Shown one piece after another: positions 51,539 through 62,200 of a DNA stretch of 64,000 bases. This stretch comes from Thalassobaculum_A sp040219215 (lineage in GTDB: Bacteria > Pseudomonadota > Alphaproteobacteria > Thalassobaculales > Thalassobaculaceae), in the NCBI RefSeq assembly GCF_040219215.1, contig NZ_JAVJSX010000018.1, forward strand, positions 31,569 through 95,568. Direction: 5' to 3'. The position numbers and the translations under genes were made by a program. Position 1 is the stretch's first letter; the number at the start of each line of letters is the position of its first letter. The notes below the pieces were generated by a model that worked only from the letters and a program-made list of their open reading frames with translations, was not told where the DNA came from and searched no databases.

Positions 51539-53467
51539 ACGGGGCACTGCGAGCCGAAGCCAGGCGGCCTTCGTAGACGGCAATCTGACGCGCGCCGTCG
51601 TGCCTTCACCGATCCGGCTTTCAATCTGGAACTCCGCCCCGATCGCTTCCGTCAGCGACCGCACGATCGCAAGGCCGAGGCCGACGCCATCCCGTGGCCG
51701 GTTGGCGGTATCCGACGCCTGCACGAACGGTTTGGTCACTTCGTCGATCATGGTCGTGGGAATGCCACAGCCATCGTCGCGAACCGACACCCAGACATCT
51801 CCGGCCGGATCCGGTCTGATGTCGACGACGATCGATCCGCCATGCTCGGTGAACTTCGATGCATTGGTCAGCAGGTTGACCAGGATCTGCTTCACTGCCC
51901 GCCCGTCGCTGTGGACGACCGGCGCATCGGCCGCGCCGGTGACCGACAATGAAACACCGCGAGCCTCGCATCTCGGAGCCACCAGCATGATCGCTTCGTC
52001 AACGATGTCTCGGATCACCAGATGCTCTTTGAGCATTTCGATCCGACCGGATTCGATCCGGGCGAGATCCAGCAGATCGTCGATCAGTTCCAGCAGATGC
52101 GCAGCGCTGGTCCGGATGTCCCGAGCGTACTCCGCGTAGCGCGGATGCCCGACCGGTCCGAAGATCTCGGCCTGCATGATCTCGCTGAACCCCATGATCG
52201 CGTTCAGCGGGGTGCGCAGGTCGTGGCTCATGTTGGCAAGGAACCGCGACTTCGCCCGGTTCGCCGATTGCGCCTCGACCATCGCATCGTGCAGCCGCTG
52301 GACGTACTCATGCTCGCGGGTAACGTCGGTGCCGGTGCCCCGGTAGCCCTGAAAGGTGCCGTCGTCGTCGAAGATGGGACGGCCGCGCAGGGAGGCCTGT
52401 CGATTACCCGACGGCGTGACGATTCGGATCCGTCGGCCATGGATCGGCCGGCGCTCCCGCAGATCTTCCTCGACGGCCTGCAGGCCCGGGTCGTCCCAGT
52501 CGTAGAACGGCAGCTCGCGTCGGGTCCGACCGACCAACTGGTCCGTAGGAATCCCCGATATCTCGACGAAGCGATCGGATACGAACGTGATCTGCCCGGT
52601 GGCGTTGGTTTCCCATACCCAGTCGGAGGCGATGTCGATGATATCCCGGAACCGCCGCTCGCTCTGGGCCAGGGCGGCAGTGCTTTCGACCGACTGGGTG
52701 GCGTCGGTGAAGATCCCCGACCACAGCGTGGTCCCGTCGGTCAGCCGGCGGGCTGCGGCGCGCACACGCAGCCAGCGCGTGGCACCGGCCGGCCGGGCAA
52801 CGGGTAGCCTGATGTTCAACTCGTCCAGCTGTCCCGCCGAGTTGGTCAAGCCCTCGGTGAAAAGACGTGTGTCGGTTTCGGAGAGCAAGTCGCCCAAAGC
52901 CCGGCCCCAGTCCGCGATGAAAGCTTCGGATGGACTCCCGGTCAGCTCGAGGATCCGGTCGCTCATGTAGGTGCAGGCAATGGCTCCTGATCCACGGCGC
53001 AACTCGAAGATTGCGCCGGGGAGCGTCTTGGCCAGCGCGCTGAGCGTGGCTTCGACACTGCGTTCACGACTGATGTCCTCGTAGATGGTGACCGCGCCAC
53101 CGTCGGGAGCCTGGATGTCGTGAAACCGGATCACCCGGTTCTCGACTGACAGAAACTCCCCGGTCGGGCTTCCGCGCTTGCGTCGACGTAGACGCTCGCT
53201 GGTGGCGGTGCTGATTACGGGGTCATCGTTGAAGAACCGCCGAGTGCGTTCGCTGATCGTTGCGAAATCCGGCCGGCCGTCGAACGGTCCGACATGGGCG
53301 AACAGTTCGCGAAAGCGAGCGTTTGTGTGGACCAGCCGGTCCTCGGCGTCCCATACCGCCACCGCGATGTGGGTATGGTCGAGTGCGAACAGGAGCCGAG
53401 GCCAAACGTCACCCGCTTCGGCACCGTCGGTGCCGATCAACGCACGGGCATCAGGCAACAGTCGCAT
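51392..53467 (-). CDS. Multi-PAS sensor histidine kinase
   Basis: The 691-residue protein has three or four PAS domains (for example LDHTHIAVAVWDAEDRLVHT; IASDWVWETNATGQITFVSD), a HisKA domain with NMSHDLRTPLNAIMGFSEIM, and HATPase with NLLTNASKFTEHGG, DDGCGIPT and GVGLGLAIVRSL. No membrane segment is visible. After the normal kinase end (ARVRLP) the frame continues for about 55 residues of arginine-rich sequence that is antisense to the amidotransferase gene. ATG 53467 was chosen over TTG 53500. Confidence 0.9.
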   Translation of the reverse strand: MRLLPDARALIGTDGAEAGDVWPRLLFALDHTHIAVAVWDAEDRLVHTNARFRELFAHVGPFDGRPDFATISERTRRFFNDDPVISTATSERLRRRKRGSPTGEFLSVENRVIRFHDIQAPDGGAVTIYEDISRERSVEATLSALAKTLPGAIFELRRGSGAIACTYMSDRILELTGSPSEAFIADWGRALGDLLSETDTRLFTEGLTNSAGQLDELNIRLPVARPAGATRWLRVRAAARRLTDGTTLWSGIFTDATQSVESTAALAQSERRFRDIIDIASDWVWETNATGQITFVSDRFVEISGIPTDQLVGRTRRELPFYDWDDPGLQAVEEDLRERRPIHGRRIRIVTPSGNRQASLRGRPIFDDDGTFQGYRGTGTDVTREHEYVQRLHDAMVEAQSANRAKSRFLANMSHDLRTPLNAIMGFSEIMQAEIFGPVGHPRYAEYARDIRTSAAHLLELIDDLLDLARIESGRIEMLKEHLVIRDIVDEAIMLVAPRCEARGVSLSVTGAADAPVVHSDGRAVKQILVNLLTNASKFTEHGGSIVVDIRPDPAGDVWVSVRDDGCGIPTTMIDEVTKPFVQASDTANRPRDGVGLGLAIVRSLTEAIGAEFQIESRIGEGTTARVRLPSTKAAWLRLAVPRLFRCFGVAQRYAEQAHPIEQRVRPALDTVIEQLEALEVGAFRLRSGKV

Positions 53468-53560
53468 CGGCACGTCGGGCGGACTCGGTACTGGCTTCAA
53501 TGGCGCAGCATGCGACGCTACCCGTTAACGATCCGTCAAGTGGCTTTGTCCCTGCCGAGA

Positions 53561-54742
53561 TCACGTTCCCGCAAGATACTCGACCGCTGCATCGACGCCG
53601 CCCACTCCATGGGGGATGCCCTGGCGCTTGAGTTGCAACTCGACCGAGGCAAGGCACCCGAGGATCATCGGTTCGTTGAGATCGCCGAGATGTCCGATCC
53701 GGAAGACCTTGCCGTTCAACTTCGACAGTCCGCCGCCCAGCGCCACGTTGGTTTCGGACAGCAGCTTGCCGCGAAAGACGTTGGCGTCGAAGCCATCCGG
53801 CATCGAGACAGCGGTGACCGAGTTCGAGAGTGCGTGCTCGTCCCGTCCGAACAGGGTCGGGCCGTTGCCGCGCCCCCAGGCCCGCACCGCCCGGCGCGTC
53901 GCTTCGGCCAGCCGGGCGTGCCGGGCGAACACCGCGTCCATTCCTTCCTCCAGGAGGATCCGAAGGCCTTCGCGCATGGCGAAGAACAGATGGCTGGGTG
54001 CGGTGCCGGCGAACCGCAACGTACCACTCTCGCCGGTCTTGAGTTCGTTCCAGTCATAGTATTTGCGTGGCAGCGTGGCGGTCTTGGTCGCCGCCAGTGC
54101 CTTGTCGCTGACCGCTGAGATCCCCAGTCCGACCGGCAGCATCAAACCTTTCTGCGATCCGGCCACGGCAACGTCGACGCCCCATTCGTCCATACGGAAA
54201 TCCATGGAGGCGAGGGAGGAGATCGTGTCGGTGATCAGCAATGCCGGGTGTCCGGCGGCGCGGATCGCCGCGCCGATCCCGGCGATGTCGTGGGTCATCC
54301 CGGTCGACGTCTCGTTGTGGACCACGGCGACAACCTTGATGGCTCCGGTCGTATCGGCGCGCAACCGGTCTTCAACCCGGTTGGGATCGACGGCACGGTC
54401 CCACGGGTTCTCCAGGGCTTCCACCTTCAGCCCGAAGGCACGGCACATCTCTGCCCAGGATTCCGAAAAGCGCCCGGTTTCGCACATCAGCACGGTGTCG
54501 CCTGGCGAGCAGATGTTGGTCATCGCCGCCTCCCAGGATCCGTGCCCGGACGAGGCGTAGATCATCACCTCGCCGGTCGTTTTCATGACCTTCTTCAAGT
54601 TGTCCCGACACTCGATCTGGATCTCGAAGAACTCCGGCGTCATGAAATCCAGGGCGGGCCGGTGCATGGCCTGGAGAATGCGGTCCGGGATGTTGGTGGG
54701 CCCGGGAATGTTCAGGAACTGTCGACCGGCAAGACGGGGCAT
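53561..54742 (-). CDS. Alanine/serine–glyoxylate aminotransferase family protein
   Basis: The 393-residue class V aminotransferase has NIPGPTNIPDRILQAM at the N-terminus, SSGHGSWEAAMTNI, VVHNETSTGMTHDI and LLITDTISSLASMDF, and the PLP lysine in VAGSQKGLMLPVGLG. Family members include serine–glyoxylate aminotransferase (serine cycle, photorespiratory glycine formation) and AGXT-type enzymes; the precise donor is not decided by sequence. It starts 4 bp after the DUF1330 gene. Confidence 0.92.
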   Translation of the reverse strand: MPRLAGRQFLNIPGPTNIPDRILQAMHRPALDFMTPEFFEIQIECRDNLKKVMKTTGEVMIYASSGHGSWEAAMTNICSPGDTVLMCETGRFSESWAEMCRAFGLKVEALENPWDRAVDPNRVEDRLRADTTGAIKVVAVVHNETSTGMTHDIAGIGAAIRAAGHPALLITDTISSLASMDFRMDEWGVDVAVAGSQKGLMLPVGLGISAVSDKALAATKTATLPRKYYDWNELKTGESGTLRFAGTAPSHLFFAMREGLRILLEEGMDAVFARHARLAEATRRAVRAWGRGNGPTLFGRDEHALSNSVTAVSMPDGFDANVFRGKLLSETNVALGGGLSKLNGKVFRIGHLGDLNEPMILGCLASVELQLKRQGIPHGVGGVDAAVEYLAGT

Positions 54743-54746
54743 GGGC

Positions 54747-55040
54747 TTACTCCACTCCCCCGACCAGCATCGACCGGCTCACCGCGGCGCGATGCCGGAT
54801 GGCAAGCGGTCCGGCATACTCCGGCGAGTTGTACCAGGCCTTGGCCTGATCCAGGCTGGCGAACCGCAGGATGACCACCCGGCCCAGCGGCGGCTCGCCT
54901 TCCAGGACTTCGACCTTTCCGCCCCGCGCCAGGTATTCGCCGCCGTACTGGGCGATGGTTGCCGGAACCTGTGCCCGATACTCCTCGTAGGCAGCCGCGT
55001 CCTTCACGTCGACCTGGGCAACAACATAGGCATAGGGCAT
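54747..55040 (-). CDS. DUF1330 family protein
   Basis: The 97-residue protein shows the DUF1330 pattern: YAYVVAQVDVKDAAAYEEYR, GGEYLARGGKVEVLEGE and ILRFASLDQAKAWYNSPEY. The fold is a ferredoxin-like dimer related to stress/monooxygenase-type domains; no activity is established. ATG 55040 matches the family start. It lies between the ketopantoate-reductase-like and aminotransferase genes on the same strand. Confidence 0.92.
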   Translation of the reverse strand: MPYAYVVAQVDVKDAAAYEEYRAQVPATIAQYGGEYLARGGKVEVLEGEPPLGRVVILRFASLDQAKAWYNSPEYAGPLAIRHRAAVSRSMLVGGVE

Positions 55041-55168
55041 GGCATCCTCCGTGGCGGTCGCATCGTCAGCCGAAGCGGGACCCCGGCGCGAGCCGGCATC
55101 CTGGCCGATATCGCACCGGACGTGGGATGAAAAACTCTCATCCGCGCATGAGCAAAACTCCCAGCCGT

Positions 55169-56155
55169 TCACGCGTTTGGCTGAAGGGGCCGATCGAGGT
55201 CCTGGCGAACCGCGATAGCGGCGAGCGCATCGAGGGTGGGTGTATCGACGCCGGCGGCGCGGGCAAACGCGACCGGCGCCAGCAACATGGTCTCGAGTTC
55301 GAGCGGTCGGCCGCGGTCATAGTCCTGGCGGATCGACGGCATGTGATCGGGGGCCTTCGGCCGAAAGGCCTCCGGTTCGAACCGGCTGACGTCGATGCCA
55401 TGGGCCGACGCCACCGCCATACCCTCGCGGGCCGCCCGCACGAACAGGGCACCGATCTGGTCATCGTCGCGAACCACGGTCGCTCGCTGCCCGGTGATCA
55501 GGCAGATGATCGAGACCGTCATGTTCACCAGCAGCTTGTCCCAGATCGCCTGACGGATGTCGGCAACCGGCGGCGAGTCGATGCCGGCGCTGTTCAGGGC
55601 CGATCGCAACCCGTCGACCGCCGCGCTTGATCGATCATCGGGCCGGCCGATCAGGAGAGTGTTCCGCACGTCGTTCTCGTGCAGGACGACTCCAGGCTCC
55701 ACCATCGTATTGGAAGAGTGGATCACCGCGCCGATCACCCGCTCGGACGCGACCGCGGCGGCAAGCGCGCCGCCTGGATCAAGACGCGACAGGTCGGGGG
55801 GCTGTGGCCGGGTCGGGGCGATGCCGTCGGCATACCACCACGGAATGCCGTTCTGCGCGAAAACCACCGTCGTATCGGGGCCGAGCAACGGCCTGATGCC
55901 GGCGGCCAGGCTAGGCAGTGCGGTCGTCTTGACCGTCGAGATGATGGCATCCTGCGGTCCAAGGTCTGCCGGGTTGTCGGATACGTTGAGGTGCGGGTCG
56001 TAAATCTCGCCGCGGCTTCTCAGCACCAAACCTTCGGCTTTGACATGGGCCAGCGTTTCGCCGCGGGCTACCGCCGAGACCTGATGGCCATCGGCAGTCA
56101 GTCGGGCCGCAAGGTGGCCGCCGATGGCGCCCAACCCGAACACGCAGATTCGCAT
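55169..56155 (-). CDS. Ketopantoate reductase (ApbA/PanE) family protein
   Basis: The 328-residue protein has the N-terminal MRICVFGLGAIGGHLAARLT cofactor motif, AQNGIPWW, GAVIHSSNTMVEPGVVLHEN and the C-terminal IWDKLLVNMTVSIICLITGQ with the active-site lysine and asparagine. It would reduce 2-dehydropantoate or a similar 2-oxo acid with NADPH. Many genomes have paralogues with other substrates, so panE is not assigned. The family N-terminus fixes ATG 56155. Confidence 0.9.
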   Translation of the reverse strand: MRICVFGLGAIGGHLAARLTADGHQVSAVARGETLAHVKAEGLVLRSRGEIYDPHLNVSDNPADLGPQDAIISTVKTTALPSLAAGIRPLLGPDTTVVFAQNGIPWWYADGIAPTRPQPPDLSRLDPGGALAAAVASERVIGAVIHSSNTMVEPGVVLHENDVRNTLLIGRPDDRSSAAVDGLRSALNSAGIDSPPVADIRQAIWDKLLVNMTVSIICLITGQRATVVRDDDQIGALFVRAAREGMAVASAHGIDVSRFEPEAFRPKAPDHMPSIRQDYDRGRPLELETMLLAPVAFARAAGVDTPTLDALAAIAVRQDLDRPLQPNA

Positions 56156-56183
56156 CGTGCTTCCTTCTCCCGGCGCCGCCGGG

Positions 56184-59153
56184 TCACTCCGTCTCCACCG
56201 GCTCGCCGATGTGTCGGGCGAAGGCGGCCCGGACGGTTTCGCCGGCCCGCTCGATGTTGCGTTCCAGCGCCGGGAAGTCGATGGCACGACCGGTCCGTGC
56301 CAGCCTCCGCTTCAGTGCTTCCGGCGCCGCCTCCGGGTCGAAGTTGCGTCCGACGGTAAGCCGCAGAAGGCCCTGCAGGTTGCGCCAGATACGGGTGGCG
56401 TTGGCCAGGAACTCCGCCTCCTCCGAGGCGAGGAGGCCGGCGGCGCCGAGCTTTCGGAACGCCTCGGCCGTGTTGCCGTCCAGTATCTCGGGATGCCGGT
56501 GCGCCTCGCGAAGCTGCAGGTACTGGGCGATGAACTCCAGGTCCAGCAAGCCACCGCGCCAGTGCTTGACTTCCCATGGACTGGTCGAGCGATGCTCCTT
56601 GGCGGTGCGGGCCCGCATCGACGCGATGTCGGCAAGCAACGTTTCGGGGTCGCGCTTCTCGGTCAGCACCGACCGGACATGCTTTTCGATCCGGTCGCGC
56701 AGCGCTGCCGGGCCAGCGACCGTGCGGGCGCGGGTCAATGCCATCCGCTCCCACGTCCACGCGTCCTCGGCGTGGTACTTCTCGAAGGCCTCCAGGCTGG
56801 TAGCGACCGGTCCCTTGTTGCCGGTCGGACGCAGCCGCATGTCGATCTCATAGAGGGCGCCCTCGGCGGTCTTGGCGGAAAGCGCCGAAATCAGACGCTG
56901 CCCCAGGCGGATGGTGTAGGCCGAGGTCATCAGCGGCTTGGCGCCGTCCGACTCGCAGTCGAGCGGGGTGTCATAGATGAACACGAGGTCCAGATCGGAG
57001 CCGTGGGTCAGTTCCCGGCCGCCATACTTGCCGAGCGCCAGGACGGCGATCGCTGGTGTGTCGGCGTCGGGCAGGCGGCCGTGGCGCTCGGCGAACTCGG
57101 TCTCGACCAGGGGCAGCAGCGAGCGAATGGTCGCATCGGCGATGTCGGAGAAGGTCTCGCCGGCGTGATCGGCGTCGAGATGCGCCTGGATGATCTGCAC
57201 GCCGACCTGAAACCGCCGGTCGGCCGTCCAGCGCCGCGCGGTGTCTAACCCCACCTCGTAGTCGTCGACCGCCGCCAGATGACGTTCCAGTTCGGCGGTG
57301 AGAGTGTCGGCATCCGGAAGCGGCAACATTGCATCGTGAGTCAGCACGCCCTCGAACAGTGCCGGCTCACGGCCCAACTGCGAAGCCAACGACGGCGCCA
57401 TGCCAAGGATCTCGGCCATCACGTCAATCAGCGACGGGTTTGCGTGGAACAGGCTGAACAGCTGCACGCCGGCCGGCAGGGCCTCGAGAAACCGGTCGAA
57501 CCGTCGGAATGCCTGATCCGGTTGCGGCATGCGGCCCAGCGCCGCCAGCAGGGCGGGCGTCAGTTCCGTCAGCAGCTGTCGCGCCCGCTCGCTGCGGGTG
57601 GCGCGGGTGCGGCCGCGGTGCCAGTCCCGGACCGTCTCGGCGACGGCACCGGGGTCCTCGAATCCGAGACCGGCGAGTGTGGCGACGGTCTCGGGATCGT
57701 TGTCGCTGCCGGTGAACACCAGGCTCCCGGCCTCGCTCGTCGGCATGGACAAGGCAGGGGCCTCCTCGAACAGGCGCGCATAGTGATAGGCGACGGTGTG
57801 AAGGTGGTGGGCCAAGTCGCCGCGGAAACCCTTTGGATCCTCGTAGCCCAGGAAGGCCGCGAACCGGTCAAGTTCGGCGGGGTCGTCCGGCAGGATCTGA
57901 GTCTGCTTGTCGTCGACCATCTGGATCCGGTGCTCGACCTTGCGCAGGAACCGGTAGGCAAGCTTCAGGGCATTGGCCACCTCGCCGCGCACCCGACCCG
58001 CCTGAACCAGCGCTGCCAGGGCTTCCTCGGTACCACGGGCCCGCAGGCGGGCATCGCGGCCGCCCCAGATCAGCTGCTGGGTCTGGGCAAAGAACTCGAT
58101 CTCACGGATGCCGCCCCGACCCAGTTTGACGTTCTGGCCCTCGGCCTTGATCACCGCACCTTTCTTGTGAACGGCAATCTGCCGCTTGATCGAGTGGACG
58201 TCCTGGATGGCGGCGAAATCCAGATGCCGCCGCCAGACGAACGGCCGGAGGGCGCGCAGGAAGCTGTCGGCGGAGTCGGGATCGCTGGCGACAGGCCGCG
58301 CCTTGATCATGGCAGCGCGCTCCCAGTTTTGGCCCATGCTCTCGTAGTAGGTCTCGGCAGCGGTCATCGACACCGCCGGCGGGGTCGAATTGGGATCAGG
58401 GCGCAACCGCAGGTCGGTGCGGAACACGTAGCCGTCGGCGGTCCGCTCCTCCATCAGCTTGACCATGGTCCGCGTGGCGTTCACGAACGCCTGCCGCAAC
58501 TCCCAATGCTCGGCGTAGATCGGCAAGGCATCGTCGAACAGAACGATGAGGTCGATGTCGCTCGAGTAATTGAGCTCGCGGGCGCCGAACTTGCCCATCG
58601 CGAGGCACACCAGACCCGATCCAGCGATCGGGTCTTCGGCGTTCGGGTCGAGCGGCAGCTTGCCGCGCCGAATCTGCTCCAGCAGCGCGTGACGCCAGGA
58701 AACGGTAAGGGCGCGCTCGGCTGACTCCGAGATTGCGCCGGTGACCTCGGTCAGGTTCCACAGTCCGGCGATATCGGCGACGGCAATGGCTATGGCAGCG
58801 CGTCGCTTTGCGATCCGCAGCCCTTTCATCACGGCATCGACGCTACCCGACGGATCAACGGCGTCGAAGTCGGACCACACTTGACGGATACCGGCATCGA
58901 TCCCGTTGCGCAGCAGTTGAACCACGAAGGTCTGCTCGCGCAGGGTTTCACGAGTGAGGTACGGGCTGTGTGCGACGATGCCTTCAATCAGGGCCCGGCA
59001 ACCGGGATCGGCGAGGACGGCGCTGGCCGCGTCCCGGGCCTCGGAACCATCGTGCTCGGCTGCGCGTTCCTGCCAGCGTTCGATACCGACGCGCACGGCG
59101 TTGGGATCCATCGGGATTGGTGGGGTTCGCGGCTGCAGCAGGAAGGTCAACAC
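56184..59153 (-). CDS. glnE: Bifunctional glutamine synthetase adenylyltransferase / deadenylase
   Basis: The 989-residue protein has two nucleotidyltransferase domains, the N-terminal one with NYSSDIDLIVLFDD and the C-terminal one with THGSDLDLVFIYDT, each followed by a helical GlnD/PII-responsive region, as in GlnE. It adds or removes AMP on glutamine synthetase in response to nitrogen state. The start is GTG 59153; ATG 59111 is an alternative. The ketopantoate-reductase-like gene begins 28 bp downstream. Confidence 0.95.
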   Translation of the reverse strand: MLTFLLQPRTPPIPMDPNAVRVGIERWQERAAEHDGSEARDAASAVLADPGCRALIEGIVAHSPYLTRETLREQTFVVQLLRNGIDAGIRQVWSDFDAVDPSGSVDAVMKGLRIAKRRAAIAIAVADIAGLWNLTEVTGAISESAERALTVSWRHALLEQIRRGKLPLDPNAEDPIAGSGLVCLAMGKFGARELNYSSDIDLIVLFDDALPIYAEHWELRQAFVNATRTMVKLMEERTADGYVFRTDLRLRPDPNSTPPAVSMTAAETYYESMGQNWERAAMIKARPVASDPDSADSFLRALRPFVWRRHLDFAAIQDVHSIKRQIAVHKKGAVIKAEGQNVKLGRGGIREIEFFAQTQQLIWGGRDARLRARGTEEALAALVQAGRVRGEVANALKLAYRFLRKVEHRIQMVDDKQTQILPDDPAELDRFAAFLGYEDPKGFRGDLAHHLHTVAYHYARLFEEAPALSMPTSEAGSLVFTGSDNDPETVATLAGLGFEDPGAVAETVRDWHRGRTRATRSERARQLLTELTPALLAALGRMPQPDQAFRRFDRFLEALPAGVQLFSLFHANPSLIDVMAEILGMAPSLASQLGREPALFEGVLTHDAMLPLPDADTLTAELERHLAAVDDYEVGLDTARRWTADRRFQVGVQIIQAHLDADHAGETFSDIADATIRSLLPLVETEFAERHGRLPDADTPAIAVLALGKYGGRELTHGSDLDLVFIYDTPLDCESDGAKPLMTSAYTIRLGQRLISALSAKTAEGALYEIDMRLRPTGNKGPVATSLEAFEKYHAEDAWTWERMALTRARTVAGPAALRDRIEKHVRSVLTEKRDPETLLADIASMRARTAKEHRSTSPWEVKHWRGGLLDLEFIAQYLQLREAHRHPEILDGNTAEAFRKLGAAGLLASEEAEFLANATRIWRNLQGLLRLTVGRNFDPEAAPEALKRRLARTGRAIDFPALERNIERAGETVRAAFARHIGEPVETE

Positions 59154-59233
59154 ACTCTCGGGACAACAGTTTCGGCGGCAAGGGCAGAGTGCGGAGATCG
59201 GCGTCCCGCGGTCAAGACGGGGCGTCGTCGCGC

Positions 59234-62200
59234 ATGGAGGAACGTGATATCAGGGAGGATCGCTCCAAGACCCGCCAACGGGGTTCCGGTTCCGTGATTC
59301 ATCGCATCGCTGTCGTGCTCCTCGAGGTCGTCCTGGCGTTGGTCGTTGGCGTTGTCCTCGTGGGTGCGGTGCTCGCATGGCGCCTGTCGGACGGGCCGAT
59401 CGTTCTGGACGTTCTGAAGCCTTACGTCGAGACGATGCTCAGCCCACCGAACGCGGGGTTCCGAACCGAGGTCGGCGTCACCCAAGTATCTTGGAGCGGT
59501 TGGAATCGGGCGCTCGATGTTGTTGCAGCCGACGTCTCGATGATCGAGCCGGACGGGAGCATCCGGGCGCGAGTCGACTCAATATCGGTGGCACTGAGTC
59601 CCAAGGCGCTGTTGGCCGGGCGGCTGGCACCGAAACGAATTAACGTCATCGATCCCAAGGTCACGGTTCTGCGGACGGCCGATGGCGGCTGGCGCCTGTT
59701 GCCGGAAACCGACGGGCCGGCGACTGAGTTTGACCTGTCCGGGCTGCTGCAGGCGTTCTCCGGTACAACTCCTGGCAGCCCCCTTTCGGAGTTGCTTGAG
59801 ATCGATGTATCCGGCGCTCGAATCCGGCTGGTTGACGACCAGCGGGGAGTATCCGTCGCCGCACATGGTGTCGTCGCCGCGCTGTTGCGGACCCGTGACG
59901 GGCTGGCGTTCCACGGTGAAGCGACGGTCGCATGGGACACAGGCGTACGGACGCCCGTCGAATGGCATGGCGCTTATCGCAATGCATCGGGGCGGGTCGA
60001 CGTGGAGGCGCGGCTGAACGGCATGCCGGTCGACGCCCTGGTCTCGCTTCACCCGGCGCTGGAACGGCTCCAGGGCATTTCGATACCGGTGAGCGGAGCG
60101 GTACGCATCTCGACCGGCATTACCGGTGTCGGACTCTCTGGTTCGGCCGAGTTGGAATTCGGCCCTGGCCGCGTCGCTATACCCGGATTGATCGATCGAC
60201 CGGTTGATCTCGCCCGCGGAACGGCAACGATCACTGCTTCTGCCAACCTTGAACAGGTCAAGCTGGACGGGGCGCTTGACCTGGGCGGCCCGAAGGTCGC
60301 GCTTGCGGCGACCGCGTTGCGCGCCGGTTCGGGCTACGGGGTGACGCTTGACGCCGTGGCGGAGTCGATGCCGGTCAATGATCTGGAACGCTACTGGCCG
60401 GAAGTCGTCGCGCCGCCGGCGCGCGAATGGGTCACCGAGAACCTGCGTGACGGCGTCGTGCCGCGGGCAACCGCGCATGCCGAAGCTTGGCTGGACCCGA
60501 TGGACGTCGGAACGCTGCGCCTCGATACGATCGGCGGCAAGATCGACTTCACCGGGGTGACGACTCACTACTTTCGCCCGCTGCCGCCAGTCACCGCCGT
60601 GGAAGGCACCGCGGTGTACGATGCCGACAGCTTCGATATCACGATAACCGCTGGGCGCCTGGACCGGTTGACGCTGGATCGTTCGCGCGTGCTGATCCGG
60701 GGACTGGTGGTGGAGGTCGAGTACGCGGACATCGACGTCGCGGTGCGCGGACCGCTGTCCGATGCCCTGCGGGTGATCGACCACCAGCCCCTCGGCTACC
60801 CCAAGAAGCTCGGAATCAAGCCGGACGACGTATCGGGCCTGGCGGGTGCGCGACTGCGTTTCGATTTCCTGCTGCGCAAGGACTTGACGATAGAGCAGGT
60901 GAAACTGGCGGCGGCGGCCAATCTCACCGACGTCCACCTGCCCGGCGTGGTGGCGGGTCACGATCTGAATGATGCCGAACTGACCCTCGACCTCAACGGC
61001 GCAGGCATGAAGCTCTCGGGAACGGGAACCGTGCTGGGTGCACCGGCAGAAGTCGCGCTTGATCAGCGGTTCCATCGTCGTGGTTCCTACACCAGCCGCA
61101 GCCGGATCAAGACCGTGGCGACGCGAGAGCGTCTCGCTGCCTTCGGGTTGGATCTGGGAGAGGCGATCGACGGCACCATGGATGTGACCGCGGAGTCGGA
61201 AGTTCGGCCCAATGGAGTCGAAACGGTACGTTTCACCGCCGACCTGCAGAACACCGCCCTTCAGTTTCCGGACATCCGCTGGGAGAAGCCGGCTGGGGCC
61301 AGCGGGACGGTGCGCGGTCGGATGACGGTCCGCGACGGCAGCCCGGTGTCAGTCGACGAATTCGACCTGAAGGCCGGAGACATGGCTGTCCAGGCGGTCG
61401 CAACGCTTGCTCCCGGCGCGCGCCTGAAGGTCATCGATGTCGCACGTCTGCGCCTAGGCCGGACGGACGCGGCCGGCCGGGTCGAGCGTTTGGACAGTGG
61501 CGAGTGGCGTCTGGCGCTGCGTGGTCCGATGATCGACCTGTCGCCCGTTCTCGACGCCGATGACGAAGCAGCGGACCCATCCAAGACGGCTGACGAGGCA
61601 CCGCCCAATCGCTTGGCGCTTGACCTGCGGGTGGCGGCGGACACGTTGGTCCTGACAAAGACGGCGACGTTCACGCGGGCGACCCTGGCGGTCCGCAGCA
61701 CTGGAGAGCGGCTTGAATCCCTGGATCTGCGCGGGCGGGTTGGCGAAGGATACGCCGCCCTCACGGTCCAGCCGATCGACGGCCAGCGTCGGCTGACCCT
61801 GCGGGCCGAGGACGCCGGCGAGTTCCTGCGGGCGCTGGACATTGTCGATACGGTCCGGGGCGGCCGGCTTGGGGTGGACGGTCGTCTGACTGGAGATGGC
61901 CTGGAAGACGGCCTGTTGATGACTGCCCGCATTGAGGAGTTCCACGTGGTTCAAGCCCCGGTCCTGGCCAGTGTCCTTTCGGTTGCGTCATTCACCGGGC
62001 TGGCCGACCTGCTGCGTGGCGACGGTATCCGATTTGCCCGCATGCGCGTCGACCTCACCATGACGCCGGAGCGCATCGAAGCGCGCAACGGGGTAGCCTA
62101 CGGGCCGGGCCTCGGCATCAAGGCTGAAGGGGCCTATGACCGCACGTCGGAGCTGACCGATTTCGTTGGGTTGATTGCCCCCGCGTATTCCCTGTCCAGA